DNA of 64,000 nucleotides from Tetracentron sinense (taxonomy: Eukaryota; Streptophyta; Magnoliopsida; Trochodendrales; Trochodendraceae), in the NCBI GenBank assembly GCA_015143295.1, contig CM026568.1, forward strand, positions 18,916,607 to 18,980,606, given 5' to 3'. A program made the position numbers and the translations under genes. Below are positions 34,569 to 46,338 of the stretch, piece after piece (within the stretch, counting starts at the first letter, position 1; every line of letters begins with the position of its first letter). A model generated the notes under the pieces. The model did no database searches and had not been told where the DNA came from. It saw nothing but the letters and a program-made list of their open reading frames with translations.

Positions 34569-35009
34569 AACTAGCCTGAAATTGTTGTTCTTAGAAGAGA
34601 ATGAGACTTTTCCCAAAGGATGAGCTTATGCTCGAAGTGAGATTAGATCGAGACAATGCAGAAGCGAAGTGTTTAGGTAGTTACTCTGAGCATAAGAGCA
34701 AGAGGTTTTTAAAGTTACTGAGCATGAAGAGCAACAGGTTTTTAAATTGGGGTTTGGGTGATTACTGATTAGGGACTTGGGGTTTTCAAGGAATTGTTTT
34801 GCTTTAAAATTACTATAGTTCACATGGATTTTGTATATATATACCAGAAGAGCAATAGTTCGCTCTATTAGCCAGGAGTGAACTATTGCTCCTCATTTAT
34901 TGCTCCTCACTCTCACGAAGCCAACTCAACTGTCAAGAACTCTAGTTAATTTTGTTAAACTTCTGTGATTACAAATTATTTTATTTTATTTTTCTAAAAC
35001 CAAGGATAG
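34569..35009. other. Intergenic with a small hairpin
   Basis: GAGCAATAGTTC (34,849-34,860) pairs with GAACTATTGCTC about 20 bp further on, a compact hairpin. Nothing coding was seen. Confidence 0.55.
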
Positions 35010-36361
35010 ATGTGTGAACTCTATTGAAAAATATAGTATGAGGAATTGTAATAAGGTGAATGAGATACACTATATCATTCAAGTGTATCTCATCACAATA
35101 TTAGATTAGCATCAATAAGGATAGAATAGATTTGCTTAGGTATGATTAGATTATGATGATTTACAATGACCCTATATAGGGTTTATATAGAGATAACAAG
35201 AGATGCGCTTTATGGAAAGTAAATCATCATAATCTAATCATACCTAAGCAAATCTATTCTATTCTATTCTTATTGATGCTAATCTAATATTACATTTGAT
35301 TACCCACTAAATTTGTTGTCATTTCGTGAAGAAAATGGCCGCTAACGGGCCTGAAAAGACCTCTAGAGAAAATTAGCCTTTAAAAAGGTTTGAAATGGAC
35401 CTCTATGGGCCAAAGAGATGGACCTTTTGGGTCATGAATACTGGCCTCTAATGGGCAAGAGCCTCAAACTAGGCTGAAAATGACCTCTATGGGCCTGGTG
35501 AATAGACTCACCCAACTTCAAGTTTTTTTTTTTCTTCCTCTATACATGAGCAGATGAAAAGTGTGTATTTCAAATACTACCACAGTGAGTGACAGTAGCA
35601 ACGACATCAACAAGTAGTGGAAAGTAGCGACGCACCGGTGAGTGGCGAAGATTAAGAGTAAAATAGCAACCTTCACCAATTGCTTAGTCCACTAGAGGTA
35701 GAGTGCCATGATCTGTCCACCCCACTTGATCTCGAGGACCACTTAGAACAATAATAGGAGTCCTGATGAGTTGATCAGTTTCCAGTAAAAGCGGTTTCCA
35801 ACGTTGCAAAGTTGTATGCAGCATGTGGTTCCATTTGAGGCTGAGATGGTCGTTGAAAAAACAATGATCAAACTCTTATTTGAGCATTCTTGGTAGCCAC
35901 AAGGGCCACAGGTGACGTCAATTGTGGCTAGCAGGCTTCACAGAGAAAGCCTTATTGAAAAGGAGAAATAGAAAAATGCTAAATCCTCAATTAAAAAAAA
36001 AAAAAAAAAAACCTTAATCTAATAGAAAGAAAAAAAATCAAAGAAGTTGACTATGACATGAACGGTGAAGTAGTTCTATTCAAAATAATGAGCAAGAGAG
36101 ATAAAAATTAGGCCCGATGGGCAGCGGCCGCTCTGATACCATGTTAGAAAAGTGATTCTATTGAATAGATTTGGATGAATGACTCTAAATAGGGTTTATC
36201 CAGAGATAACAAGAGATACACTTTATGAAAAGTAAATCATCATAATCTAAGCAAATCTATTCTATCCTTATTGATGCTAATCTAATAAAGCGATGAGATA
36301 CACTTGAATGATATAGTGTATCTGATTCACCTTATTAGAATCCCTCTTATTATATTCTCCA
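35010..36361 (-). mobile_element. Small rearranged LTR element (TRIM-like) with initiator-Met PBS
   Basis: 36,142-36,361 has TG...CA ends and is a 220-bp LTR. Directly inside it, 36,130-36,141 on the - strand reads TGGTATCAGAGC, the usual primer site matching initiator tRNA-Met. The matching LTR sequence on the left (35,170-35,290) is direct, but it is preceded by an inverted copy of the same LTR (about 35,054-35,166), making a 65-bp palindrome. The internal region of about 0.8 kb has no gag or pol frame. The short LTRs and lack of coding suggest a TRIM or a deleted copia element. Confidence 0.7.
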
Positions 36362-37106
36362 ATAAACCCTAAGGGTGAGTAAATCTTAACCTTGTTAAAT
36401 GGAGCTAAAAGGGGGACATGTGGCATTAAAAGGGACCCGAGACACACCTCCTCGTGTCACCGACAAGGAGGTGGTTATTTCCATACCAGAATACTGTTAA
36501 CATGTTTTTTGTTTTGCCTTGCATGCATGTTAACAAAGTCACACCCTACTGAGTGACATGTAGCACACCCCCATATCCATATATAGGGTAGCATTCTAAT
36601 GAATCATGCTCATTGAAGCTTGTAATGAACGGTCCTTAATAAGGTGACATGTAGTAAGTTGTTTCGGTTTGATGTCAAGACGGGTTGTCCGAGAGACACG
36701 TGATAAAAAATTAGTTTGATCAAATATTTATAGACCATCTAATCGAAGAAGGGAAGATTAGCCATTTCCATATCCTAGGTAGGGTCTAGTGAACCTTAAG
36801 GGGTTAATGCTGCAAACTAAGGTCTAATAGAACGGTCTAAATATGTCCGATCTCATTTTTTTGACACGTGTATTTAAGGGACCCAACTTAACATCCAAAC
36901 GGTTAGAGAAGTGGGGCTCCTAAACCCACACATAATCCAGACGTCCTAATAAGAAGACTGGACCAAGATGCAATATCATTGTCATTTACGGAAATGCTAG
37001 CCCTAGTCACTCCTCATTATAATCAGTGCCTTTGAAGTCGGAAGCACAAATCTTGTTTCTCATTCTATTTTATTAAAAATCGCGGCTGGCTTCAATTGTG
37101 CCCCCA
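36362..37106. other. Intergenic, no gene seen
   Basis: 36,373-36,440 (GTAAATCTTAACCTTGTTAA then GGGGGACATGTGGC) is one arm of the foldback family seen at 10,375 and 46,094. The rest is unassigned. Confidence 0.45.
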
Positions 37107-37219
37107 TTAAATCTCTTTGCACTATCTACAATTGTGAGCCATTAAATCTCTTCGCACTATCTACAATTGTCCACTTTTGTATAAATCTCTTCGCACTATC
37201 TACAATTGTCCACTTTTGT
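37107..37219 (+). repeat. Three tandem units of about 34-40 bp
   Basis: Units start at 37,107, 37,141 and 37,181 with TAAATCTCTTCGCACTATCT followed by ACAATTGT. The second and third also share CCACTTTTGT. The last two are nearly identical, pointing to recent slippage or unequal exchange. Confidence 0.85.
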
Positions 37220-37309
37220 ATTGCTTGCAACCCTCTTTACTCGAGAAATAAAGTTTACCATTAATTCGATTTTGTTTTTGTTTTGAATGTTTAAACGCCT
37301 TTTTGGCTA

Positions 37310-37541
37310 TTATATTAAGAGATTAACAATGAACATGAGCTCTGGTTGAGGAGAGAACCAATAGCAATTAGCAACCCAAAATATGTTTAAGGGCATTTTG
37401 GGAATTATAGAAAAATAATTTAATTGACAAAAATACCCCTCTTTTATATTTGTAATTACCAAATTATGTAGATATATTTTGGATTGCTCTGGTTCTCTCT
37501 TCAGCCAGAGCTCCAGTTCATAGTTAAATCTCTTATATTAA
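37310..37541. mobile_element. MITE with inverted ends, related to 16,310
   Basis: The left TTATATTAAGAGATT and GAGCTCTGGTTGAGGAGAGA are mirrored on the right by TCTCTCTTCAGCCAGAGCTC and AAATCTCTTATATTAA. The centre has ATATTTGTAATTACCAAATT. Non-coding, 232 bp. Confidence 0.75.
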
Positions 37542-40310
37542 TCAGGCTGTTAAAGACAATTAACCTTCTAACAGCAGTTTAATTTCTAAATCCATTTATT
37601 AAATTTAAAGTTAGGTACTAAAGCTACACTTAGCAGAAACATTATCATCATCATCACCATTAAGAAGAAGAAGAGAGAAATTCATCTGGGCCGGAATTAT
37701 AATTACTTAGAAACCAAGCGAATGAGATTAATTACATTATTAAATATCACATCTTACTGTTGCAAATTCAACATTCTTCCTCTTGCTTGCTGTTTATCTC
37801 TCTTTTTCTTTTTCTTTCTTTCTTGGTGTAATTTATTTATTTATTCTTCTTGGTGTTACATTGATATGGTGTTTGAAATTTGAACCGCTTGGGTGGTGCG
37901 AAAGCTACGGGTGAAGTGTTGAACAATGACATACCACTGGCACCAATAGCAGTTGTTATCCATAGACTCGGCTCCTCACATGGAGGGTTATGTCTTGGAT
38001 CTGTCAAAGACAAATACACTATTTTCTCTTGGATCCCCCGCTACTCCACTCCCTAAAATTTCTCATTCTTCATAATTTTTTTTTTGAGCAGTACTCAGGG
38101 GACCCATAGGTCCGTTTCATATCTTACCCCGTGTCCTTGTGTCCCTTTTAATACCCGTTTAACCCTGGTTAAGCTTAACTAAATTAAAATTTAGTTTCTA
38201 TTTTTTTTTTTTTTTTTAAATCCATGGTTGGATTGCTTAATACTAACTACGGTAGGTAAGTATTTAAAATTGGGGCGTAGACCAATGAGGACCTACCCTT
38301 CAGTTATAAAATGGGATTTTTTTTTCTTTCCTCTTTTAATAATATTTTTTTGTATTTCAGAATTACTTTTCCTCGTCATTTATCCAAATTATTTTTCAAT
38401 TAGCCAAACACGATAAAATATATATTTTTTCCTTAGAAAATAGTTCCTTGCACCAATTTTTCCAATAAACAATGGGAGCCTAAGAAAAAAAAATCTCTCT
38501 TTTTTTGGGAACAAAAATAAGAAAACTATTTAGAGCTTAAATGAGGTGGATGAAAATTTAGAAAATAGTTATGGGTTTGAGTTTTATGCAGGCAATCATT
38601 TCAAAATCATCTCATTTAGAAACCTAGGCGTTCTGTTTATTGTAGTTACATTTGAATACACAATAAGCATTGCCATGAATAAGCGTGAGTATCGTGTTTG
38701 ATTTAGCACTTTGCTGATAAAGGTCATTATAAAAATGGTAGTTTGATCATTTTGAAAAAAATTAGGGGTCTTGTAACTTGTAAGCCTTATCAGGTGCAAA
38801 TTTTGGGTGTTATAATAATTCCTGTATAAACCTAAAGAGCTTGGGCACAAGCGATTATGCTCCCTCATAATTAGCCTTGTCAAGATTATGAAATAAGCAG
38901 TTATTTACATAATCACTTATGACGGCACGAACCAAACACTATTATTCCGGCATAAGTGGTTATAAGCGATTAAATCAGTTTTGACAATCCGAACCAACCA
39001 ATCCCCTAATCTTTCTAATTAATTTTCTTATGTCTCTATCGTAGAGTACAAATGAGGAATGGAATAAGAATATCATATTATAGTGTAAATGCAATCATAT
39101 ATGTAAATATTATAATGTGGGAATATAAGACCTTGTTGGAGGATCTACATACGTGCAATGTAGTCAGGCTCAATGCAATATAATTAATGATAATGGGGTT
39201 TGTTGGAAGCTTGGGTGCACATGGCAATGATCTGGGCCTGCAATTGAAAAATCATGCCACAAATCACATTCCTCTAGCCTCCATAGGATTAATAAGACAT
39301 ATATAGCCTTATTGTTTGTAACAGAAGTTGAACTGGTTTGAAGTTTGATGGTTAGCATCAGACAGTTGACATAGGGATGCACATAGTGGGTCTGGACCAA
39401 GCATCACTTGGATGCAGACTAAACGAATTTATGCAACAGTATCCCCCTTTTTTTGGAGGGTACCCTTAAAAAAAAAAAAAAAAAAAAAAAAAACTACTTC
39501 CAGCTTCTTTGACCCTGTTGTGCCCAGAATATCACAACTAAAGCCCCAAGAAACCCAAAACTCTGGTTATGGTTAGATTTAGACTCTATAACCTCTTTTC
39601 CTGAAACTAAAGGTTAGGTACAAAGAGAGGAAAAGGTAGCTCTTTTGGTCGCTGAGATGTCGTTCGCAGAAGACTAGACATATTAATGGCATTAACTAGG
39701 TTTTCCAGGTATCCCCAGACAAATTTACCAGTCTCAGTTGATCTGGGTAGGCATCCTAAATCTGATTAATTCTAGAGCAGGAAGCCATAACTGTAGCATT
39801 CAAAGCAAAGGCAGCTCATATCAGTCACAGATATCCTATAGTAATGCACAAATCCCACACATGTTAGCAGCTCAACACAAATGGAGTGATATTGTGGTCC
39901 CTGAGAGTATATGTATATTTCAAGAGAGTAATGAATGCGCTACAAATTCATCAGATCTTGGAAGGGCCAGAAAATAACAAATTGACAAGAAGAGGGACTA
40001 ACTGACTCCCTACTTGCATTCCTGTACGTGTAACATCGCAGCTGATCTTGTATGCCCTGCAATAGCAGGGTGGTATCCACACTTGAATCATATTATTCCT
40101 AAATATGAACGATATAAATACTATCCAGCTGCTTCTAAGAACCCCATTTGCATTCTCGAGTTCTCCTCCATTCATCTCCATTTTTGCCTCCAGAACACAA
40201 TCCTCCTCCACTTTTATACCCCCACATATAGAACTAGATCATTAGACCAATGAAAGAATAGCAATAGAGAAGACTGATCAAATGTAACCACCTCCTGACG
40301 CAAATAAGTA
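37542..40310. other. Intergenic and 3' flank of the rhamnosyltransferase-like gene
   Basis: There are A/T homopolymer runs (for example 39,468-39,493). 38,130-38,180 has one arm of the foldback family (GTCCCTTTTAATACC, GTTTAACCCTGGTTAA). 39,690-40,310 is probably the 3' UTR and downstream sequence of the - strand gene. Short ORFs have no domain. Confidence 0.45.
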
Positions 40311-43300
40311 TCATGTACTACTCCATGGCTCATCTGACAGTAGCAAACACTCCTGTGGATTGGCGTAGAAATAATCCTCTTCCTTAGGTCTATCTGGAAT
40401 AGTCACTCTTCTAGTTGAGTTCCCCATGCGATCTGCATGGGCTTCCTTTACGGACGAGGAGAACTCATCCCATGTCAGTAATTCGTTGTTGTGTTGGTCT
40501 ATCAGATCAACTAGAAGCTTCCTGTCCAAAAGAATCGTCTTCTTGAACCCTAAGAATCTGAAAAGGCATTAAAACATGACTCATCTCAGATGGAATGAAT
40601 GATTTTATTTCCGAAGGAATATGTATTAACAGATGTATCATTAACTGTGATAGTTCAGCAACAAAAATTTGTAGCCTAAATCTGAGAACTTCCACATTAC
40701 TTAGACCCTCCACTCTTTCTGTGGCTGAAACTTCCCTGAGTTGACTAGAACATTCACCCCACTACATGACCATAATCACAAATTAATGCACCTAAAGGAG
40801 ATAGGAGCAATAAAGTTTATGTTTGGCAAGGGTTTCGTAGTAAACTGAGGGCATTCAGTTCTGTTCACAGGTAGTTCTCCAGATAAATTCTACAAAGAAA
40901 TGGTGAAATGTTGGGAGTAAATTATGTGGTATAAATTCAAACTGGTGGGAATCCTCAATCCCCACATTATTAATTTGAGGCCTAACAAAAAAACTATGTT
41001 AGTTAATTAATTACGCTGAATTACTTGTATAAAAGAATAATAAACCAAAGAATTTAGCAGTACGATACCTGCGATGGCCTTCTACAACTTTGGCCATATT
41101 CCCATCATATGTAGGAACGAATATATCACTCTCTAGTGAGACGAGATAATCCAATGCCGCCATCTGGGATGAGTGGTTCTGGAAAAAACTAAGGTCCAAG
41201 GGTTCCAACAGCGTCTCCTTTCTGACCTGTTTCACAAAACCAAAGCAATATGTGACGACAAGATGACAGGATATCTTGGTACAAACCAAGTTGCTTCAGC
41301 TTTCATCTACTAACCAAATTTGGATAAGTTTCCGCCAGACTGGCCATTCTCCTTTTTCCACCATATATTTCTCCAGCAGCAATATAAATCTGGATATTGC
41401 GATCAATATCCAATGCCCTTAGTATAAGAGCAGTTTCCTCAGGTGTCAAAGGGCACAAACCTTCTTTCCTTTTCAGGTCGGAATTTATAACTTTTTCTTT
41501 CCACCAGGGGTAAGCATATCTGACAAGACGTGCCAAAGTTAATACAAAGATGGTGAATGAAATATACGTATTAGACTGCCTATTGGTTTGCCAAAGAAAT
41601 GAAGATAGCCCACCTCATTCTTGTCAACTCTTCCGCCTCCTCATTGTTGCAACCTTGAGTACAGCCAGAGAATGCCAACATGTCCATTTCGTATCTGAGA
41701 TGAAGGACTAAGAATTGGCCATTTTGCCTCAGAAGCCTAATAACCCTTCTACCGAGCTCCTCTATCTGAGAAGTGAATCTCAGAGCGCTGAAATTTACTC
41801 GGCAGCGCAACTTCTGAATCTCCAGGGGTAGCCCATTATTAGCAAGTCGAGCATCAGTTTTATTTAAATGCACAATTTTGTACTTCTGTATCAGAGGAAG
41901 AATCTGTTTGCAGACAAATAAAAACATCAGTTGTACTCTTTCTAATAGGAGTCTCGACCCAACGGAAAACAAATTGATACTGCAAGCATGATAAACATAG
42001 GGAACGGACCTGATGAATGTAATACGAAATATTAGACCAACTAATGGGTGGCATGGACAAGATCATTCCTAGCTCTGCTCTTCTCTTGAGCCTAGGAGGC
42101 AGCACTTTCAATATTCGAACCTCATCTCTCAAGGATGTAATGAAATGATCCACATCAAATATGTCTTGAAACTCACTGCATTCGACGAAATGGAAATAGG
42201 TAGGAAGTTGGGAAAGATAACCTCGATTCATATAGTAAGGCCCACAGGAAAAAAAACACTGAACTTAAGGAGACTTTGAAGGCTTCAAATGAGTAAGGGA
42301 AGATTAATTGCCCACCTGGGATCAGCCCAAAAGGAGGTTTTATCCAGCTCGGGGACAATAAGTGTGACGTTCAAATATCTTGCAATAGCAACCATGTCAC
42401 AAATCTGTAGAGTAGACACATAAGTTAGACTAATCAGCAGATAGTAAGGTAGTCACACCACCCAGGAAGAAAGGAGGAAAAATAAAGTGATGCATATGAT
42501 GAAAATTGTGACAAAAATTGCTAACCACTCACCGCTGCTCGCATTTGATTAAGTCCTCCATTGCATGAAACCATCATATAACCATTGTTCTTATAAACCC
42601 CTAAAAACAACAATTACCAGAATTCAGATTGACTGGTAAGACTGGAAATCTCCATCACTTATCAGATGAAATGTAAATAATAGTGTTAAATGGAGAAGTG
42701 CCAATGGATTATACACCATAAAATCCGAAACATATAAATGCTAAATAAATTCGATGGGAACAAATTCATTACGAAATAATAATAATAGCGTTCGAATAAA
42801 TGAATAAATTCTCTTCTATGCCTGTGCTAGACGAGGCAATGGTGATCGAATTTGCTGCTACCTTTTGAACATTGGAAGCACATGCGAAAGAATATGAACC
42901 TAACAGATTAGGAAGAAATAAATTTACCAATAGCCCCCAGAAAACAAGGTTCCACATTGGGAGAATTAAAATCCCAAGAAATCAAACACGAGAACCAGAG
43001 AAAATGAGAAATACCCAGTGGATTGTTATTTTCAGATACTTAAACATAAAATTAGAGATATTTCTCAATGACCCACAAATGTTCTTCAAATTGCCGAGGA
43101 AACCCCGGTTGATCAATGTCATATTATTTTATATTTATAAACACATTTCATGAAAAAAAAAAAAAAACAAGGGTTTTCTTTAGCAATACTGTGATTCTAT
43201 TTCACCAAAACAATAAACAGTAATCAAAGAGTTTCTCATGAGCATCAGTTCTCAAATCCGAATCTGAAGAAAAGGGAACAGATAAGATAAAAATGAGAAA

Positions 43301-43628
43301 TTGGGAACTCACTTTTGGGTGGAAGGGTAACTTTTGCTGGAACAGAAGACAATTTGAGAGCCAAAGACGAATCTGCAGGAGCAAAACGAGAAGGCCAATC
43401 CTTCAAAACCTTAGGCCCCCACATCTCCCCCAATGCCAGCAACTGAACAACACAAGTCCAGAGCAAAAGCGTAGTCGTCGCTCGAATCATCCACAGCTTC
43501 ATACGAGATCGAGAAACCATCGAGATCTTCAATCTTTCAACTTTAATCTCTCCCAATGACTTCAATCCCATCTGCCACCCTCTCTGCCTGTAATCACACT
43601 CCTTCTCAGATTTCTCTAACATGCACAT
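40311..43628 (-). CDS. GT106 / O-fucosyltransferase-like protein, probable rhamnogalacturonan I rhamnosyltransferase
   Basis: Exons on the - strand: 43,628-43,313; 42,600-42,533; 42,404-42,316; 42,175-42,010; 41,903-41,614; 41,519-41,315; 41,226-41,069; 40,557-40,311. All phases join to 512 aa; Arabidopsis RRT proteins are near 510. The N-terminus is short, cytosolic and basic, then a signal anchor at about residues 45-67 ([20 protein letters not shown]), as in type II Golgi proteins. Conserved blocks follow: [20 protein letters not shown] (GDP/UDP-sugar fold start), [46 protein letters not shown] and [20 protein letters not shown]. Family knowledge assigns RRT members to adding rhamnose to pectin RG-I in the Golgi; which paralogue this is cannot be told. 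ATG at 43,628 is the first in frame. Confidence 0.93.
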
Positions 43629-43651
43629 CCCCCCCAGTTCTCTTCTTCCAT
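43616..43651 (-). other. uORF overlapping the start codon of the rhamnosyltransferase-like gene
   Basis: On the - strand an ATG at 43,651 opens an 11-codon frame that ends with TAG at 43,618-43,616, past the main ATG (43,628). It is the only upstream ATG seen between the likely transcription start near 43,830 and the main start. If translated it would compete with the main start. Confidence 0.5.
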
Positions 43652-43858
43652 TCACGAACTATAACCCTCGATTCCGATTCGAAAACCCGCCGATTTTCAA
43701 CACAAATCGATCAATAAACGAAATGGGGTCGAAGAACAGATTCAACTCGACCACCCCTTTTCGATTTCTGATCTAAAACGGCTTAAATGGAGATGAAGAA
43801 ATGATCGAGTTCGTGATTAAATCGAGGAACTGGTTCTCGGGTTGCCGGAAGGCATTGC

Positions 43859-43867
43859 TATTTAAAG
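43859..43867 (-). promoter_or_regulatory. TATA-like box of the rhamnosyltransferase-like gene
   Basis: On the - strand CCTTTAAATAGCAATG gives TTTAAATAG, a TATA-like core about 230 bp upstream of the start codon. Assigned by position; the transcription start would be near 43,830. Confidence 0.4.
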
Positions 43868-46093
43868 GAAGGAAAGCTGCAAATTCGGCGTCGGTGCTGC
43901 ATATGCCAAAAATCGAGAAGCCCGTACAAAAATCGATTATCTCATAACCATGGTTAGTTATCTCTAGTTAGTTTCTAACCGAGGTGAATAAATTGCCCCA
44001 CAGTTATTTTAAAGGCAGTTGTGAAAATTAAAGGAGCTAAATGAGCATAACACGTGGCGTCCTGGAATGACATTTCAGCAAACTCCCTGTACTTTTAAAT
44101 GTACGCGGTTAGATATTGTCGCGACAACTTCTCGGAGATGAAACCGGGATTCGGTGGAATCTTTGTATTTGAGATGATATTCTGTGAATTTCTCGTGACA
44201 ACTGTCTTTTGTTCTCGTTGATTTTTACTATTTAAACTCCGTCAGATTCTGGATGAAGCTTGTTAGGTTTTCCAAGCTTTTCAATATCGGTGAAAGGAAT
44301 AAAATAAACTCAAATCATTAAAAATGTATTTATTTATGTAAATATGACAAAAATATATCCTAGTGAGGAAATTATTCTCGTGGGGCTGCCAGGCAATATG
44401 TGAGGGTACTCTGGTGATTTTAATTTTTAATTTTTAGTTTTTTTTTTAATTTTTTTTGTGTTGGATCATGATTTTTTGGTCAAATGATTGAAACAAAGTT
44501 TGAGTCGGGAATTATTTTAGCTGGTGAGAGTAAAATGATTTGTCATAACCTCTACCACCCTTTTAACTCTAGTTAAAAAGTTTTACTTAATATGATTCTT
44601 AAAAAATTAAAGGTTTGATTTTTTAAGAATAAGGCTTAAGAATCTTAACTGCAGTTTAAAAAACAAAGTTAAATGGAACATGCGAGTCGGAGAGACGAGG
44701 TCATGGTATTTTACTCTAGTCCCAATCATAGTAAATCCTAATCACAAAGTTAATATTAGACCGTAGTACAACATATCTGCAAGTTAAGGGGGCCCACTCC
44801 AAGCTAATCGGACTTGGCTTGATGGCTTGGTCTAAAGACTTAGGCTTAGAATCTTAGCCCTGATTCGTCATATTATACATTTATTAGGATTTGGCTTGAC
44901 CCACTCGTTCTGATAAGACCCGTTTATTAAGACATGGGATTGTCAAAAAAAAAAACTGGTCTCTAACTCCACAAATATTTGGACATGTGGTGATAAAAAG
45001 TTGTGAGATATCAAGTGGGGGAAGAAGTCAAAAATCATGGGGAGAAAATGAAATGACTTCTCCCCTTTATCGCCACATGGCAAATGATGTGTGGGAAGTC
45101 AAATACTATTTTTTTTTTTGACATATGCTAGAGACAATCCTAGGCCATTTATTAAAAATCCTCAAAATAGCTTCTGTTTTTTTTTAAAAATTGTTTTCCA
45201 TCCTTATATGCTGAACTGGCCTGGGCTGACCCATTTATTAATTTGGCTCAGGACCGGGCCAGACAACCTTATCTACAACTAGGATTAGGGTCGAATTCTT
45301 ACCGCCCTATAAGCTTCTTCGTGGGTACGAGGCATTATTTATCTAGGGTTAGTAGGTTACACATTAACCCTAGCCTAGTTATGTTGGAAATATGCTAGAG
45401 AAGTCTTTTACTGATTCTTGTTTGTTAGTCGGATAAAAAATTGCCACTTTTGAATTGGTGGATAAACTGGCTCCTGTGACGTCACTAAACAAAAACTTAC
45501 ACCAATTAATTTGGTAGTTTCCCTCGTAGAGTGATTCTGAGACTACCTCAAATCGGGGCACGCCTTCACCATCCTGGCTGGGGCTCGCTTGCATCTAAGG
45601 AATGTTCTTACTTCTAGGGAAAGTATTGATTATTGAAGAGTATAGTAATTAGTTACTTGCTTTTGTAAAAGTAGAGAAAATGCCAACCATTCTTTTATCT
45701 CTTGTTTAGGAGAAACATTTACTATCTCTTTGCATAAATGTTTCTCCTAAGCAATAGAGAAGAGATTGTAATGTGATTATATACACTAGTGGAATGCAAG
45801 TGAGAGAGGAAGGGGAGAGAGACTGGGAAGAGGGATCTTAGTGAGGGTATTTCAAAAGAAAAATTAAATAATATTTTGAGTATAGAAAATTGAAGGATAT
45901 TTTAGATTTTAAAAAATTGTGAAAGACGTCGCTTATTGAAATATGATATTTGGACATTTGAAGAACCAAAAAGTTTTAGAGACATTTTGGGTACATAGTA
46001 AAGAAAAGGGACGGACGTGGCCTTCACGAGTCGTTCTTCTTTCAGAGCATTTTGCTAAGAGAGTGAGGAGTCGGTTATGCCACCGAAGTCGTC
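43868..46093. other. Intergenic with repeat fragments
   Basis: 44,550-44,700 has arms of the TTAACC foldback family. 44,960-45,110 is a fragment of the Mutator-like MITE (GATATCAAGTGG, GAAGTCAAAAATCATGGGG). 45,698-45,760 can form a hairpin with arms of about 23 bp around TTTAGGAGAAACATTTA. No gene was recognised. Confidence 0.5.
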
Positions 46094-46338
46094 ATGTGTC
46101 CATTTTAACACTACTTTACTGTGATTATGATTCACCCACCCCTAGAGTTCATCCACTTATCCTTGGTTTTTAGAAAAAAAAATATAGAAAAAAATTTAAC
46201 CCTAAGAGTTGGTGAATTTTAACCAAGCTTTAAAAGAAATTAATATTAACCAAGCTTTAAAAAAACCAAGAATAAGTGGATGAACTTTAGGGGTGGGTGA
46301 ATCTTAATCATAGTTAAGTAGTGTTAAAATGGACACTA
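46094..46338. mobile_element. Foldback MITE, TTAACC family, complete copy
   Basis: The left end ATGTGTCCATTTTAACACTA pairs with the right TAGTGTTAAAATGGACACTA. The next blocks (GATTCACCCACCCCTA against TAGGGGTGGGTGAATC, and AAGTGGATGAACTTTA) also pair. Arms are about 100 bp around a short AT-rich centre. It is related to the larger foldback at 10,375. Confidence 0.8.

Noticed and set aside
42872..43153. 93-codon frame on the + strand
   Set aside because: It lies in the first intron of the - strand glycosyltransferase gene and has no family features.
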